64,000 nucleotides of DNA from Vreelandella lionensis (GTDB lineage Bacteria; Pseudomonadota; Gammaproteobacteria; Pseudomonadales; Halomonadaceae). The position numbers and the translations under genes were made by a program. The DNA lies in contig NZ_MWVI01000012.1 in the NCBI RefSeq assembly GCF_002087295.1, forward strand, positions 1 to 64,000, read 5' to 3'. Shown here in pieces: positions 1 to 10,130 of the stretch. The notes beneath the pieces are model-generated. The model was not told where the DNA came from and did not search any database. It was given only the letters and a program-made list of their open reading frames with translations. Every line of letters begins with the position of its first letter. The first letter of the stretch is position 1.

Positions 1-30
1 CAAAACAGGTGGGTTCGTCAGCAGTCTGAA

Positions 31-54
31 ACCCCCGCGCTTGCGGGGGTTTTT
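31..54 (+). terminator. Rho-independent terminator
   Basis: An 8-bp perfect stem (ACCCCCGC / GCGGGGGT, loop GCTT) is followed by five T residues on the plus strand. It would end a plus-strand transcript entering from the left edge. On the minus strand it lies just beyond the stop of the 59-448 gene and could also end the dap operon, although the T tract on that side is only three bases. Confidence 0.75.
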
Positions 55-58
55 GCGC

Positions 59-448
59 TTAACGGCCTGAGTCCGGCCAGTCGATAGGTTTTTCCTGGCC
101 GCCGGGCAGCACCTGCCAAAAGCGGTCTGGGTCGTCGCCAGGGTGCCAGCCCCCCAGCGAACAGCGGACTTCCACCTGCAGCGCTTCAGCGGCGTGCTGG
201 GCGCACTCCTGGTCGGTGTGCCACGGGGTGTGACCGCTATCGAACCAGAGGCTGGCCAAACCATCCGCGGCGTTATCCACCAGCAGCACCGGGACGCTAT
301 CGCCCTGATACTGGCCACGGGTTTTCCACTTGCCTTTTCCTGCTGGGCTAAGGGGCGGTGCACTCAGCACGTCAGCCAGCCAGGCGTTAATGTCATCCAG
401 CGTGACCCGCGCCAGATACACTTCGATATCCGGAAACCGCTCCATCAT
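59..448 (-). CDS. hypothetical protein downstream of dapE
   Basis: This is a 129-aa protein that I do not recognise. It is acidic and rich in tryptophan (seven Trp), with no signal peptide or membrane segment, so it is probably cytoplasmic. The start ATG at 448 overlaps the dapE stop as ATGA, a typical sign of translational coupling, and a second in-frame ATG follows immediately. It is the last gene of the dapC-to-dapE transcription unit and stops just before a terminator hairpin. The coupling and even codon use argue that it is real; no function can be inferred from sequence alone. Confidence 0.65.
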   Translation of the reverse strand: MMERFPDIEVYLARVTLDDINAWLADVLSAPPLSPAGKGKWKTRGQYQGDSVPVLLVDNAADGLASLWFDSGHTPWHTDQECAQHAAEALQVEVRCSLGGWHPGDDPDRFWQVLPGGQEKPIDWPDSGR

Positions 449-1617
449 ACGCTTACATCGTCGGTGGTCAGTAGCGCTTGAAGGGTTGCTTCGTAGATGC
501 GGCTCAGCGCATCCAAATCGCTAGCGCGCCCGCGCTCGTGCACCTTGTGAATGGTGTCGTTTAACGGGCCCAGCTCGACCACCTGTGCACCCAGTGTGGC
601 AATGAAACGGCCATCCGAGGTGCCGCCGCTGGTAGAAAGCGCTGGGCGTTCGCCAGTCACGGCTTCTACGCCACGAATCGCCGCCTCTACTAGCTCACCT
701 TCGGCCGTCAGGAACGGTTCGCCGTTCAGCGTCCAGTCGATGTGATACTCAAGGCCATGCTGATCCAGAATTGCCTCGGTGCGCGACTTTAATTCGTCAT
801 GGGTGACTTCGGTGGAGTAGCGGAAGTTGAACCCCACCTCCACGTCGCCAGGAATGACGTTAGTCGCCCCTTTACCGGCACGCAGATTAGATATCTGAAA
901 ACTGGTTGCAGGGAAGAAGTCGTTGCCCGCATCCCAGTGCTCGTTGGCGAGCGCATCCAGCGCCGGCATGGCTTGGTGGATGGGGTTGCGCGCTAGGTGA
1001 GGATAGGCCACATGGCCCTGCACGCCTTTCACATGCAGCACACCGCCCAAAGAGCCACGACGACCGTTTTTGATCACATCGCCTAGGCGAGTGGTAGAGG
1101 AGGGCTCGCCAACGATGCAGTAATCCAGGCGGTCATTGCGCTCGCGAAGATGTTCGACCACCGCACGGGTGCCGTCGATGGCCGGGCCTTCCTCATCGGA
1201 GGTAATCAAAAACGCAATGCGGCCGTCATGATCAGGATAGCGGACGACAAAGCGCTCCACTGCCGTCAGCATCGCTGCCAGGCTGCCTTTCATGTCCGCC
1301 GCGCCGCGCCCGCAGAGCATGCCTTGGTCGTCGATGCAGGGCTCGAAAGGCGGAAATTCCCAGTTAGTGTGTGGCCCGCTGGGCACCACGTCGGTGTGCC
1401 CCGCAAACGCCAGCACCGGGCCGTGGTGACCACGAACCGCCCAAAAATTCTTCACATCGCCAAACGGTAGCTGCTCGATATGGAAACCGAGCGCCGTTAA
1501 GCGCTCGATCATCAGGTCCTGGCAGCCTTCATCGTCGGGGGTCACCGACGCCCGGCCAAGCAGCTCAAAGGCCAGCTTCAGCGTAGGCGACAGTGAGGCA
1601 GGCTCCGTTATGGGCAT
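445..1617 (-). CDS. dapE: succinyl-diaminopimelate desuccinylase DapE
   Basis: Hydrolyses N-succinyl-L,L-diaminopimelate to L,L-diaminopimelate and succinate in the succinylase branch of lysine and peptidoglycan precursor synthesis. It is a 390-aa M20-family metallopeptidase and appears intact. The family motifs are visible: [11 protein letters not shown] (His74, Asp76), GRGAADMKG (Asp108), [11 protein letters not shown] (catalytic and ligand Glu142/143), GEPSS (Glu171), and a C-terminal VHERGRASD carrying the last His ligand. The start lies inside the 3' end of dapD (53-bp overlap), with a GAGG ribosome site about 8 nt upstream. The stop overlaps the next gene as ATGA. Confidence 0.95.
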   Translation of the reverse strand: MPITEPASLSPTLKLAFELLGRASVTPDDEGCQDLMIERLTALGFHIEQLPFGDVKNFWAVRGHHGPVLAFAGHTDVVPSGPHTNWEFPPFEPCIDDQGMLCGRGAADMKGSLAAMLTAVERFVVRYPDHDGRIAFLITSDEEGPAIDGTRAVVEHLRERNDRLDYCIVGEPSSTTRLGDVIKNGRRGSLGGVLHVKGVQGHVAYPHLARNPIHQAMPALDALANEHWDAGNDFFPATSFQISNLRAGKGATNVIPGDVEVGFNFRYSTEVTHDELKSRTEAILDQHGLEYHIDWTLNGEPFLTAEGELVEAAIRGVEAVTGERPALSTSGGTSDGRFIATLGAQVVELGPLNDTIHKVHERGRASDLDALSRIYEATLQALLTTDDVSV

Positions 1618-2629
1618 GCAGCGCCTCGTTCAGCGCAATGGCGCTTTTATTGGTCAGGCACTCGATGCGTCGAGTTTGTAAGTTGCGGCGCAGCAGCAGG
1701 TCGTCTTGGCCCGCCAGCTCGCGGGCGGCAACGGTGTTCACTTCCTGGCCCTGGTCATCCAGCAGCGTCACTTTGGAGCCTGCGGTGATGTAGAGGCCGG
1801 CTTCCACGGTGCAACGGTCGCCCAGCGGAATGCCGATACCGGCATTGGCACCAATTAGGCAGCCTTCGCCCACTTTAATGATGATGTTACCGCCGCCAGA
1901 GAGCGTGCCCATGGTGGAGCAGCCGCCGCCCAGATCAGAGCCTTTGCCGACCATAACGCCTGCGGAAATGCGCCCTTCGATCATGCCGGGGCCTTCGGTG
2001 CCTGCGTTGAAGTTAACAAACCCTTCATGCATGACCGTGGTGCCTTCACCCAGGTAAGCGCCCAAGCGCACACGAGCGGTGTCGCCGATGCGGATGCCGG
2101 TGGGCACCACGTAATCGGTCATTTTGGGGAATTTGTCCACGCAGTCGACGGACAGCGTACGGCCAGCCAGGCGCGCCTTCAGGCGGCGCGTGGGCAGCTC
2201 TTCGATATCGATTGCGCCTGCGTTGGTCCAGGCGATGTTACGCAGCAGGCCGAACATGCCGGTCAGGTCCAGGCCGTGGGGCTTCACTCAGCGATGCGAC
2301 AGCAGGTGTAGCTTCAGGTATACCTCAGGGGCGGTTTGCGGCGGCTGGTCGCTCTCCAGGAACATCGCCACCAGCGGGCGCTTGCTAGTGGCCAGCGACT
2401 CGGCCAGGGCGGCCTGCTCGGAGTGGCCTGCCGCTTCCAGCGCTTTGGCCAGGCGGGTGCAATCTTCCGGCAGGAAGCTCACCGGGGCATTGCCTGCCGG
2501 TGCATCCAGCGCTTCTTTGGCGGCGGCGACCAGGCTCGCATCCGGATTGAGCAGCGGGGCCGGGTAGTAGATTTCCAGCCAGTCGCCCTGGGTGTTTTGG
2601 GTGCCGATTCCAAGCGCGAAGCTCAGCAT
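1565..2629 (-). CDS. dapD: tetrahydrodipicolinate N-succinyltransferase DapD (in-frame TGA)
   Basis: Transfers succinyl from succinyl-CoA to tetrahydrodipicolinate, the step before DapC. This is the long (about 345 aa) Pseudomonas-type DapD, with an N-terminal domain and a left-handed beta-helix ([33 protein letters not shown]). The reading frame is broken by a TGA at 2288-2290 (codon 114), exactly between LLSHR and VKPHG, where relatives carry a leucine. The frame continues unchanged with a GTG directly after it, so this is a substitution and not an indel. The C-terminus runs 13 residues past the usual EALHAHN end, overlapping dapE. DapD is normally essential, so a base-call error is likely; reinitiation at the GTG would give only the C-terminal part. 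Confidence 0.9.
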
Positions 2630-2686
2630 AACGCGTATTCCTTAGAGGTTAGTGAGAGAAAGTGGGTGAGAGAAAGTGATTCAGGG

Positions 2687-3032
2687 TTAGCCGCTTAGCT
2701 TGTCATAGTCGCCATCGCGGTAGCCGATCTGAATGGAGCCGTCGTCGAGCTCCAGTAGCGGCCGTTTCAGTAGCGTTGGGTAGGTGAGCAGCAGCTGTCG
2801 CGCCGAGTTGCCATCGTAATCTTTCTCTTCGTCAGAAAGATCGCGCCACGTTTTGCTGCGTTTGTTGATCACCTCAACCAACGGTACGCGATTCAAGATG
2901 TGCTCAAGCAGCGCCGCAAAGGCGCCATCTTTACGCAGGTCGTGGGTTTTATACATCAGCGCTTTGTCGTCCAGCGCTTGGCGCGCTTTGCGGCAGGTGT
3001 CGCAGGTTATGAATGATGTAGAGCGTCAGCAT
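2687..3032 (-). CDS. ArsC/Spx-like reductase family protein (YffB type), frameshifted
   Basis: Thioredoxin-fold protein of the ArsC/Spx superfamily, restored length 114 aa, close to E. coli YffB. YffB is of uncertain function; the fold suggests a glutathione-dependent thiol reductase. The N-terminus reads MLTLYIIHNCDTCRKARQAL, with the CxxC motif, and is followed by THDLRKDG and a KRPLLEL motif typical of the family. An extra C near 3009 separates the CxxC part from the rest. The start at 3032 is fixed by a GGAGG ribosome site six bases upstream. The gene sits between dapC and dapD, an arrangement also seen in pseudomonads. Confidence 0.8.
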
Positions 3033-3068
3033 AGAGCCTCCCGTCGTCGTCTTAAGCGGCGCGGCGCG

Positions 3069-4267
3069 TTAGCCGCGCTCGATCAGTTGGCGAAGGCGCT
3101 TTGCCGCTTCTAAGGTCGGCTCAAGCTCCGCCACTAACGCTAAGCGTAGCCGACCTGCGCCCGGGTTATGGCCGTTTTGTCCTGGGCGGCCCATCAAGCT
3201 CCCAGGAAGCACGCTTACGTGCTGTTCGCTGAATAGCCGCTGGGTAAAGGCGATATCGTCGCCACCCGGCACCGCAGGCCAGAGGTAGAAGCTCGCTTCC
3301 GGAGTGGGAAAATCCATCACCGGGGCCAGCACATCCGTCACCGCGCTGAATTTTTCGCGGTAGGCATCGCGGTTGGTGCGCACGTGGGTTTCGTCTTGCC
3401 AAGCGGCAATGGAGGCATGCTGTAGCGGCAGCGACATGGCACAGCCGTGATAGGTGCGGTAGCGCTTAAACGGGGCGAGTAGGTCTGCATCGCCTGCCAC
3501 GAAGCCAGAGCGTAGGCCCGGCAGGTTGGAGCGCTTGGAGAGCGAGTGGAAGACCACGCAGCGGCGGTAGTCATCGCGGCCAAGCTCGACGCAGGCCTGT
3601 AAAAGTCCAGGCGGCGGTGCGTTTTCATCCAGGTAGAGTTCGGAGTAACACTCGTCGGAGGCGATGATGAAGTCGTGCTCATCGGCCAGAGCAATCAGCT
3701 GTTTGAACTCGGCCAGCGGCGTGACGGCACCGGTCGGGTTGCCCGGCGAGCAGATAAACACGATCTGCACGTCGCGCCAAGTGTCGGCGCTGACCGCTGC
3801 AAAATCGGGGCGAAAGCCGTTCTCGGCGGTGCAGTCCACAGGTAGAGTGGCTCGCCGCCTGCCAGCAGAGTGGCGCCTTCGTAAATCTGGTAGAAGGGGT
3901 TGGGTACGGCCACTTTTGCGGGGCGGGTGCGGTCCAACGCGGCCTGTACAAAAGCGAAGATGGCTTCGCGAGTGCCGTTCACCGGCAGTACTGGGCGCTC
4001 GGTATCCAACCCCGCCCGTTGGAAGCGTTGGGTGGCCCAGGTCGCAATCGCGTCGCGTAGGGTGGGAAGGCCGTTGGTGGCCGGGTAGCGGGCCATTTCT
4101 AGCTGGTGGACAATGAGAGCGTCCAGCGCGCCTTGATAGGGGGCATGTTGGGGTTCGCCAATGGTGAGCGGAATGTGCGTCAGTCCCGCCGGTGGCGTTA
4201 GGCTCGCTTTGAGAGCGGCCAGCTTTTCAAACGGATAGGGATGTAGGGAATTGAGATCAGGGTTCAT
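3069..4267 (-). CDS. dapC: N-succinyldiaminopimelate aminotransferase DapC, frameshifted
   Basis: PLP-dependent fold-type I aminotransferase that makes N-succinyl-L,L-diaminopimelate in lysine synthesis. Restored length is 399 aa. It begins MNPDLNSLHPYPFEKLAALK and shows the family motifs NPFYQIYEGA, CSPGNPTGAV, ASDECYSELY and the PLP-lysine segment FHSLSKRSNLPGLRSGF. A single missing base near 3838 (between GGEPLYL and DCTAENGF) splits the gene. It is first in the dapC-yffB-dapD-dapE run, behind a good sigma70 promoter at 4329-4357, so the run may be transcribed independently of glnD. Confidence 0.9.
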
Positions 4268-4328
4268 GGTGCGTCCGTTGAGAGCTTAAGGGCGGGAGCG
4301 GTAGGCAAAACCATTTATCGAACCGCCG

Positions 4329-4357
4329 ATTATAGGCAAGCCCTGGTGCAGGCTCAA
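4329..4357 (-). promoter_or_regulatory. sigma70-type promoter for the dapC operon
   Basis: Read on the minus strand: TTGAGC (-35, 4352-4357), a 17-bp spacer, then TATAAT (-10, 4329-4334, full consensus). The dapC start is about 60 bp downstream. The spacer and -35 lie within a 9-bp inverted repeat (GCCCTGGTG 4340-4348 / CACCAGGGC 4365-4373) located just after the glnD stop. The repeat could be a weak glnD terminator or an operator; it has no T tract. Confidence 0.65.
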
Positions 4358-4389
4358 ACCTAACCACCAGGGCAGGGCGACTTTATGGT

Positions 4390-7062
4390 TTAGACGCCTA
4401 GCACTTCTATCAGCCGTTCACGAAGCTGCTGCTGGCGTTCTGGGTCGGTGAGCGGCTCGCCTGCTTTGGTAGTGATGAAGAAAACGTCCTCTACCCGTTC
4501 GCCTAGCGTGGCAATTTTAGCGGCTGAGAGCGAGATATCCTGCTCCATGAAAATGCGCCCTACCCGAGCCAGCAGACCGGGGCGGCCGGGGGCGGTCAGT
4601 TCCAGTAGGGTGCGTTCATTGGCCGGATCCTGCTCGATCACCACTTCGGTCGGCACTTTGAAGTGCTTGAGCTGGCGCGGCGTGTGCCGAGTGACAATCT
4701 CGGGGTAGTCGTCCGGGTCATCCAGCTCTTCTACCAAATGGCTGCGCATCTCTTCGATGCGCTCCGGGTCACGAATCGGCTGGCCGTGGCTATCCAACAC
4801 GATAAAGGTGTTGAGCGTCCAGTCGTTGTGCGATGGCGATGCGGGCATCGTGGATCGAGAGTCCGAGCTGCTCCATGGCGGCAGCAGTGGCGGCGAACAG
4901 GTCATCCACCGAGCGGGTGTGGATGAACACTTTGGTGCCGCCTTCGGCCATGTCGGCGGTGGGAGCACTGATCAGCACCAACGGCAGCGGTGACGGCTGG
5001 TGCGCCAGAATGCCTTGAGTCTGCCAGACAATTTCGCTGGGTGCGTACTGCAGGAAGTTATCTTCCCCCAGCGACTCCCAGAGCTGGTCTATTTGGCCAC
5101 TATCGACTCCGACTGTTTGCAGCAGCGAGCGTGCTTCGGTGCGGGTTTCGCGCACCCAGTCGTCCCGGTCCGGTGGATTTTTCAGCCCACGGCGCAGGGC
5201 GCGTTTGGTTTCCGCGTGAAGCTGACGAAGCAGCGACGCCCGCCAGCCGTTCCACAGTGTGGGATTGGGGCGTTGATATCGGCAACGGTGAGCACGTAAA
5301 GGTAGTCCAGGCGGGTCTCGTCGCGCACGATCAGTGCGAAGTCGCGGATCACATCCGGGTCGCTGATATCTCGCTTTTGGGCGGTCATCGACATCAGCAG
5401 GTGATGCTCCACCAGCCAGCTCACCAAGTTGGTGTCGTGCTGGGAAATATGGTGGCGATGGCAGAACTGCTCGACGTCCCGCGCGCCGGGTTCTGAGTGG
5501 TCGCCGCCGCGCCCTTTGCCGATGTCGTGAAACAGTCCGGCTACCCAGAGTAAATCAAGCTTGGGCAGTTGATGGATCAGCGTGGCCGCGACGGGGAAGT
5601 CGCGTTTGGCATCTGGCTTGCGGAAGCCGTGAAGAAACTTCAGCAGGCGCAGGGTGTGGGCATCCACCGTATAGATATGGAACAGGTCGTGCTGCATCAG
5701 TCCTACGGCACGGCCAAACTCCGGTAGGTACTTGCCAAGAATGCCGTAGCGGTTCATGCGACGCAGCTGACGGGGGACGTTGCCCGGTGCCCGCATAAGG
5801 GCCATGAACAGCCGTTGGGGGCGCGGGGCTTCCCGGTAGTGGTCGTCAATCTGGTGGCGGTGGTCGCGAATCAGCCGCATGGTATCGGCGCGCACGCCTT
5901 CGATCTCCGGGTGCTTGGCCATTAGCAGGAAGAGTTCTAGCATGGCCGCCGGGCGCTCGCGGAACAGGTTGCGGGAGCGCACCTGGATGTAGCCGCCCTT
6001 GGTTTCAAAGCGTTCGTTCAGCTTAACGGTTTCCAACGACTCCTTGCCGCGCAAAATCGCTTCGTCGAAGTGCTGTAGCAGCATATCGTTGAGCCCGGCG
6101 AGGGCCGTCACGTGGCGGTAGTAGCGTTTCATGAACTGCTCGACCGCGAGCCGCTCGGGGGTATCCCTAAAGCCAAACATCTCGGCAATGGTGCGCTGGT
6201 GATCAAACAGCAGGCGGTCTTCGGCTCGGCCTGTGAGCATAGGCAGGGCGTAGCGCACCTGCCAAAGAAACGCCTGGCCCTGGCTGAGAATGCGCAGCTC
6301 CGCGTCATTCATAAAGCCGTTGGCGACGATGTCGGTGTACTGCTCGGTGCCGAAATGACGCTTAGCCACCCAGCCAATCATCTGGATATCCCGCAGGCTA
6401 CCGGGAGAGCTTTTTAAGTTGGGCTCCAGGTGGTACTCGGAGTTGTTGTAGCGGTCGTGGCGAGCAATTTGCTCTTGCCACTTGGCTTCAAAAAAGCGGT
6501 CGGCGGGCCACAGGTTCGGGGTGCTCAGGCGCTCGCGCATCTTCTCACGCAGACTTTCCGGCCCGGCAATGAGGCGCGACTCCAGCAGGTTGGTAATCAC
6601 CGTGACGTCTGCTTCGGCTTCCCGCTCGCAGTCGTTGAGCGAGCGAACGCTGTGGCCAATCTCCAGACCGATATCCCAGAGGAAGGTGATAAAAGCGCTC
6701 AGCGGCTCCCGGTAGGGGGTATCGTCGTCGTGCTCAAGCAGCAAGAGCAGATCAATATCCGAATGGGGATGCAGTTCACCACGCCCGTAGCCGCCCACGG
6801 CCACCAGCGCAACGCCGTCATCGGGCCAAGCATGCTGCGCCCAGGCAATGGCGAGAAGCTGGACAAGATACCAAGCCCTGCCGCGTACCAGATCGCGAAT
6901 ATCGCTGCCTGCGCGAAAGCGTTCATCCAGGCGTGCCTGGATTTCCCGCAGCGCGGCTTTAAACGGGGCGATAGGAGAGCGCGACCCGGCAAGCTCAGTG
7001 CGAAACAGGTCTAGATCATAAAGCGACGTGTCCGGCTCGAACCGGTAGTGGTGAAGGAGCAT
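4390..7062 (-). CDS. glnD: [protein-PII] uridylyltransferase/uridylyl-removing enzyme GlnD, frameshifted
   Basis: Bifunctional sensor of glutamine that uridylylates and deuridylylates PII proteins. The restored length of 890 aa equals E. coli GlnD. In order: a nucleotidyltransferase domain with AVGGYGRGELHPHSDIDLL; a GlnE/GlnD linker; an HD domain with LFHDIGKGRGGDHSEPGA; and two C-terminal ACT domains (the last with LTAPGRPGLLARVGRIF). Two breaks are inferred: a missing base near 5271 (after VADINA) and an extra base near 4828 (before DWTLNTFIVLD). The start ATG overlaps the map stop (TGATG), so the two genes are coupled. Confidence 0.93.
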
Positions 7063-7853
7063 CAGGCGTTCAGAAAGCTAAAGTCTTCGTCGCTGCGTGC
7101 AGTGAGCACGTCAACGCCGGTGTCGGTCACTAGCAGGGTGTGTTCCCACTGGGCCGACAGGCTGCGGTCTTTGGTGACGGCGGTCCAGCCGTCGCGCAGC
7201 ACTTTGGTTTTGTAGCCGCCCACGTTAATCATCGGCTCGATGGTGAAGCACATGCCCGCTCCTAGGCGGATGTCAGCATCCGGTGCATAGCCGTCGTAGT
7301 GCAGGAACTGCGGGTCTTCGTGAAAGTCCGCGCCAATGCCGTGGCCGCAGAAATCACGTACCACCGAGTAACCATGGGCTTCGGCGTGCTGCTGAATCAC
7401 ACGGGCAAGCTCAGAAAGACGCACGCCGGGTTTCACCAGCTCAATGCTTTTATACAGGCACTCTTGGGTGATGCGGCACAGCCGTTCGCCCTGAATGGTG
7501 TCGCCCACCACGAACATCACGCTGGAGTCGCCGTGGTAGCCATCCGGTGTGCGCACGGTGATGTCCAGGTTCATGATGTCGCCGTTTTTGAGCTTTTTGG
7601 CGTCATCGGGGATGCCGTGGCACACCACGTGGTTGATGGAGGTACAGGTTGCTTTGGGAAAGCCGTGGTAGTTCAGCGGTGCCGGCGTCGAGCCCAGCTC
7701 GTTAACAATGTACTCGTGGCACAGAGGGACGATCTCGCCAGTGCTAATGCCCGCTTTAACGTGGGGAGTGATCATTTCGATAACGCTGGCTGCCTGGCGA
7801 CCGGCTTCGCGCATTTTCTCGATTTCAGAAGGCGTCTTAATAGGAACGTTCAT
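7062..7853 (-). CDS. map: type I methionine aminopeptidase
   Basis: Removes the N-terminal methionine from nascent proteins. The protein is 263 aa from ATG 7853 ([20 protein letters not shown]). The five metal ligands are all visible: Asp in NLDITV, Asp in GYHGDSS, His in [12 protein letters not shown], Glu in [11 protein letters not shown] and Glu in QWEHTLLVT. The reading frame is open further upstream, but the chosen start has a GAGAA ribosome site and matches the family N-terminus. It is divergent from rpsB, as in many gammaproteobacteria, and coupled to glnD. Confidence 0.95.
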   Translation of the reverse strand: MNVPIKTPSEIEKMREAGRQAASVIEMITPHVKAGISTGEIVPLCHEYIVNELGSTPAPLNYHGFPKATCTSINHVVCHGIPDDAKKLKNGDIMNLDITVRTPDGYHGDSSVMFVVGDTIQGERLCRITQECLYKSIELVKPGVRLSELARVIQQHAEAHGYSVVRDFCGHGIGADFHEDPQFLHYDGYAPDADIRLGAGMCFTIEPMINVGGYKTKVLRDGWTAVTKDRSLSAQWEHTLLVTDTGVDVLTARSDEDFSFLNA

Positions 7854-8175
7854 GAATTCTCGATGTGGCTTCTGGGTAAGTGATGGGTCGCAAATGAAAA
7901 TGCCGAAACGCGGCCGCGACTTCATCTTGGCAATGATCTATGGTATAAAGCCGCGCGCTTTCCTGCAATCGCCATCCAATGCTTCTATACTGGCTGGCGC
8001 TACGCGAAAGGGCAACGAGATCGCAACGCAGCACCGCTGGGTTGCACAACAGCAAGCCTTGAAAACACACATGCACCGGCACATGGTCCCGGGTGCCTTT
8101 AGCGACGTTCAACGACGCTACTGGTCGGATCCATGGGGTGCGTGGAGGCCTAACCCGAGTTTCAGGAGTTTTACC
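7854..8175. other. map-rpsB divergent intergenic region with long rpsB leader
   Basis: A 322-bp gap without a convincing gene, although the rpsB frame stays open through it. A TATACT -10-like hexamer lies at 7986-7991 with only a weak -35 upstream. If used, it leaves a leader of about 180 nt before rpsB. In E. coli the rpsB leader binds S2 for autoregulation; whether this leader folds alike cannot be judged by eye. Confidence 0.4.
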
Positions 8176-8925
8176 ATGTCTCACGTTAATATGCGTGACC
8201 TGCTGAAAGCAGGTGCTCACTTCGGTCACCAAACCAAGTACTGGAATCCGAAGATGGGTAAATTCATCTTCGGCGCGCGCAACAAGATTCACATCATCAA
8301 CCTCGAGCACACCCTGCCGGCGCTGAACGAAGCGATCGACGTGGTCGAGAAGATGGCGGCATCCAACAACAAAATTCTGTTTGTTGGCACCAAGCGCAGC
8401 GCTAGCAAGATCATCAAAGAAGAAGCGAATCGCGTTGGCCAGCCGTTCGTCAACCATCGCTGGTTGGGCGGCATGCTGACCAACTTCAAGACCATTCGTC
8501 AGTCCATCAAACGTCTGCGTGATCTGGAAGTGATGCGCGAAGACGGTACCTTCGAGAAGCTGACCAAGAAAGAAGTCTTGATGGCAACGCGTGAGCAAGA
8601 GAAGCTTGAGCGTTCTATCGGCGGTATCAAGAACATGGGCGGCCTGCCGGACGCACTGTTCGTGATTGACGTTGACCACGAGCGCATCGCGATTAACGAA
8701 GCCAACAAGCTGGGGATCCCGGGTATTGGCGTGGTAGATACCAACTCTAACCCAGATGGCGTTGATTACGTGATCCCGGGTAACGATGACTCCATCCGCG
8801 CTATCCAGATCTACGTGAAGGCGATTGCCGACGCGTGTGGTCGCGCGAAAGAAGGTCGTCCGGACGAGTTCGGCGAAGTGACTGAAGAAGCCGCTTCCGC
8901 CGACACTAACGCAGCTGCCGAGTAA
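8176..8925 (+). CDS. rpsB: 30S ribosomal protein S2
   Basis: Small-subunit ribosomal protein, 249 aa from ATG 8176, preceded by a CAGGAG ribosome site. It begins [19 protein letters not shown] and contains the conserved [16 protein letters not shown] and [11 protein letters not shown] segments; an acidic Ala/Glu-rich tail ends the protein. The frame is open about 470 bp further upstream, but that extension overlaps map on the other strand and has no family match, so ATG 8176 is used. First gene of the rpsB-tsf pair. Confidence 0.97.
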   Translation: MSHVNMRDLLKAGAHFGHQTKYWNPKMGKFIFGARNKIHIINLEHTLPALNEAIDVVEKMAASNNKILFVGTKRSASKIIKEEANRVGQPFVNHRWLGGMLTNFKTIRQSIKRLRDLEVMREDGTFEKLTKKEVLMATREQEKLERSIGGIKNMGGLPDALFVIDVDHERIAINEANKLGIPGIGVVDTNSNPDGVDYVIPGNDDSIRAIQIYVKAIADACGRAKEGRPDEFGEVTEEAASADTNAAAE

Positions 8926-8969
8926 GGCTGCAGTGGTGCGGCGGGCAGGTTGAGCCGCCCTGTGTTAAG

Positions 8970-8992
8970 AGGGGGCCTTATGCCCCCTTTTT
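8970..8992 (+). terminator. terminator/attenuator between rpsB and tsf
   Basis: A 7-bp stem (AGGGGGC / GCCCCCT, loop CTTAT) runs into five T residues. It lies 45 bp after the rpsB stop and probably reduces readthrough into tsf. A TATACT hexamer at 9085-9090 may be the -10 of a separate tsf promoter; its -35 is poor. Confidence 0.7.
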
Positions 8993-9138
8993 CCCGCTTT
9001 GAGTTCGCTCAGGCGGGCCGATCATGCCGGATTAATGCCGGCAAGCGCTCTGCACAGTGATACGCAACGGTCATCTATCGTGCTTATACTCTGTAGCGCG
9101 TTTAACTCTCAGTTAGAACCATTTCAAGGTGAAATCTC

Positions 9139-10008
9139 ATGGCAGCTATCAGCGCCTCTCAGGTTAAGGAACTGCGCGAACGTACCGGTCTTGGCATGAT
9201 GGAGTGTAAAAAAGCACTCACCGAAGCCGACGGTGACATCGAAGTCGCGATCGAAAACCTGCGTAAAAGCTCTGGTCTTAAAGCCGCGAAAAAAGCGGGT
9301 CGTACCGCTGCAGAAGGTGCGGTTGTTACTCGTGTAGCAGAAGATGGCAGCTACGGCGTAATGGTCGAAATCAACTCTGAAACCGATTTCGTTGCCCGTG
9401 ACGACAACTTCATCGACTTCTCCAACAAGATCGCTGATGCGTTCTTTGCGGCGAAAAACGAAGACGTTGCAGCGGTGATGGCGGGTGACCTTGAGTCCCC
9501 TCGGGAGCAGCTGGTTCAGAAAATCGGCGAAAACATCGGCGTGCGTCGTGCCGTTGTCGTGAATGCCGTTGAAGGTGGTCTGGTGGGCGAATACGTTCAC
9601 GGTGGCCGCATTGGCGTTCTGACCGTTCTGAAAGGCGGCACCAGCGAAGCAGCCAAAGATGTTGCGATGCACGTAGCGGCGATCAACCCGGCGGTTGCGC
9701 ATCCTGAAGAGATGCCGCAAGAGCAGCTGGACAAAGAGAAGGCAATCATCCTGGCTCAGCCGGACATGGCCGGTAAGCCTGAGCAAATCGCTGAGAAGAA
9801 GGTTCAAGGCCGCCTGAAGAAGTACCTGGCCGAGAACAGCCTGACCGAGCAGCCGTTTGTTAAAGACCCGAACCAGTCCGTTGCTGAGTTCGTCAAAGCA
9901 GCTGGTGGTGAAGTGGTTAGCTTCACTCGCTTTGAAGTGGGCGAAGGCATCGAGAAAGAAGAAGTCGACTTCGCTAAAGAAGTCATGGAACAGGCTGGCC
10001 GTCGCTAA
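9139..10008 (+). CDS. tsf: translation elongation factor Ts
   Basis: Guanine-nucleotide exchange factor for EF-Tu. The protein is 289 aa, normal length and intact. The N-terminal UBA-like domain reads [19 protein letters not shown], and the core exchange segment [13 protein letters not shown] is the family equivalent of the TDFV motif. An AAGGTG ribosome site precedes ATG 9139. It lies between rpsB and pyrH, the canonical order. Confidence 0.97.
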   Translation: MAAISASQVKELRERTGLGMMECKKALTEADGDIEVAIENLRKSSGLKAAKKAGRTAAEGAVVTRVAEDGSYGVMVEINSETDFVARDDNFIDFSNKIADAFFAAKNEDVAAVMAGDLESPREQLVQKIGENIGVRRAVVVNAVEGGLVGEYVHGGRIGVLTVLKGGTSEAAKDVAMHVAAINPAVAHPEEMPQEQLDKEKAIILAQPDMAGKPEQIAEKKVQGRLKKYLAENSLTEQPFVKDPNQSVAEFVKAAGGEVVSFTRFEVGEGIEKEEVDFAKEVMEQAGRR

Positions 10009-10032
10009 GGTCAGAGGTTCCAGTAAGAAGAT

Positions 10033-10054
10033 GGCGTGCGCGCGAGCGCACGCC
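10033..10054 (+). terminator. GC-rich hairpin after tsf
   Basis: A perfect 9-bp stem, GGCGTGCGC / GCGCACGCC, with a GCGA tetraloop, lies 25 bp after the tsf stop. It lacks a T tract, so it may stabilise the tsf mRNA 3' end or act as a weak or Rho-dependent terminator rather than a strong intrinsic one. Confidence 0.45.
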
Positions 10055-10130
10055 TTCGTGTATCCGGCCCCTGTGAAATACAGGTGCCACCTCGCCCACC
10101 TGTGCCCAGGTCTGCCTCAGGAGAGCTGCC

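Noticed and set aside
1..29. Possible 3' end of a plus-strand gene (frame ending KQVGSSAV then TGA at 27-29) before the terminator at 31-54
   Set aside because: Only eight codons are visible; any frame would give something similar, so it is not listed as a gene.
2288..2290. TGA in dapD as selenocysteine or reassigned codon
   Set aside because: The position is Leu in relatives, no SECIS-like hairpin follows, and TGA ends many other genes here normally.
7708..8175. Long N-terminal extension of rpsB in an open frame
   Set aside because: It overlaps the map gene on the other strand, has no S2 similarity, and ATG 8176 has a good ribosome site and the family N-terminus.
7837..8679. 280-aa open frame on the minus strand over rpsB
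   Set aside because: It is antisense to a certain ribosomal gene, with no start signal or family pattern; a codon-bias shadow.
9124..9807. 227-aa open frame on the minus strand over tsf
   Set aside because: Antisense shadow of a highly expressed gene with strong codon bias.
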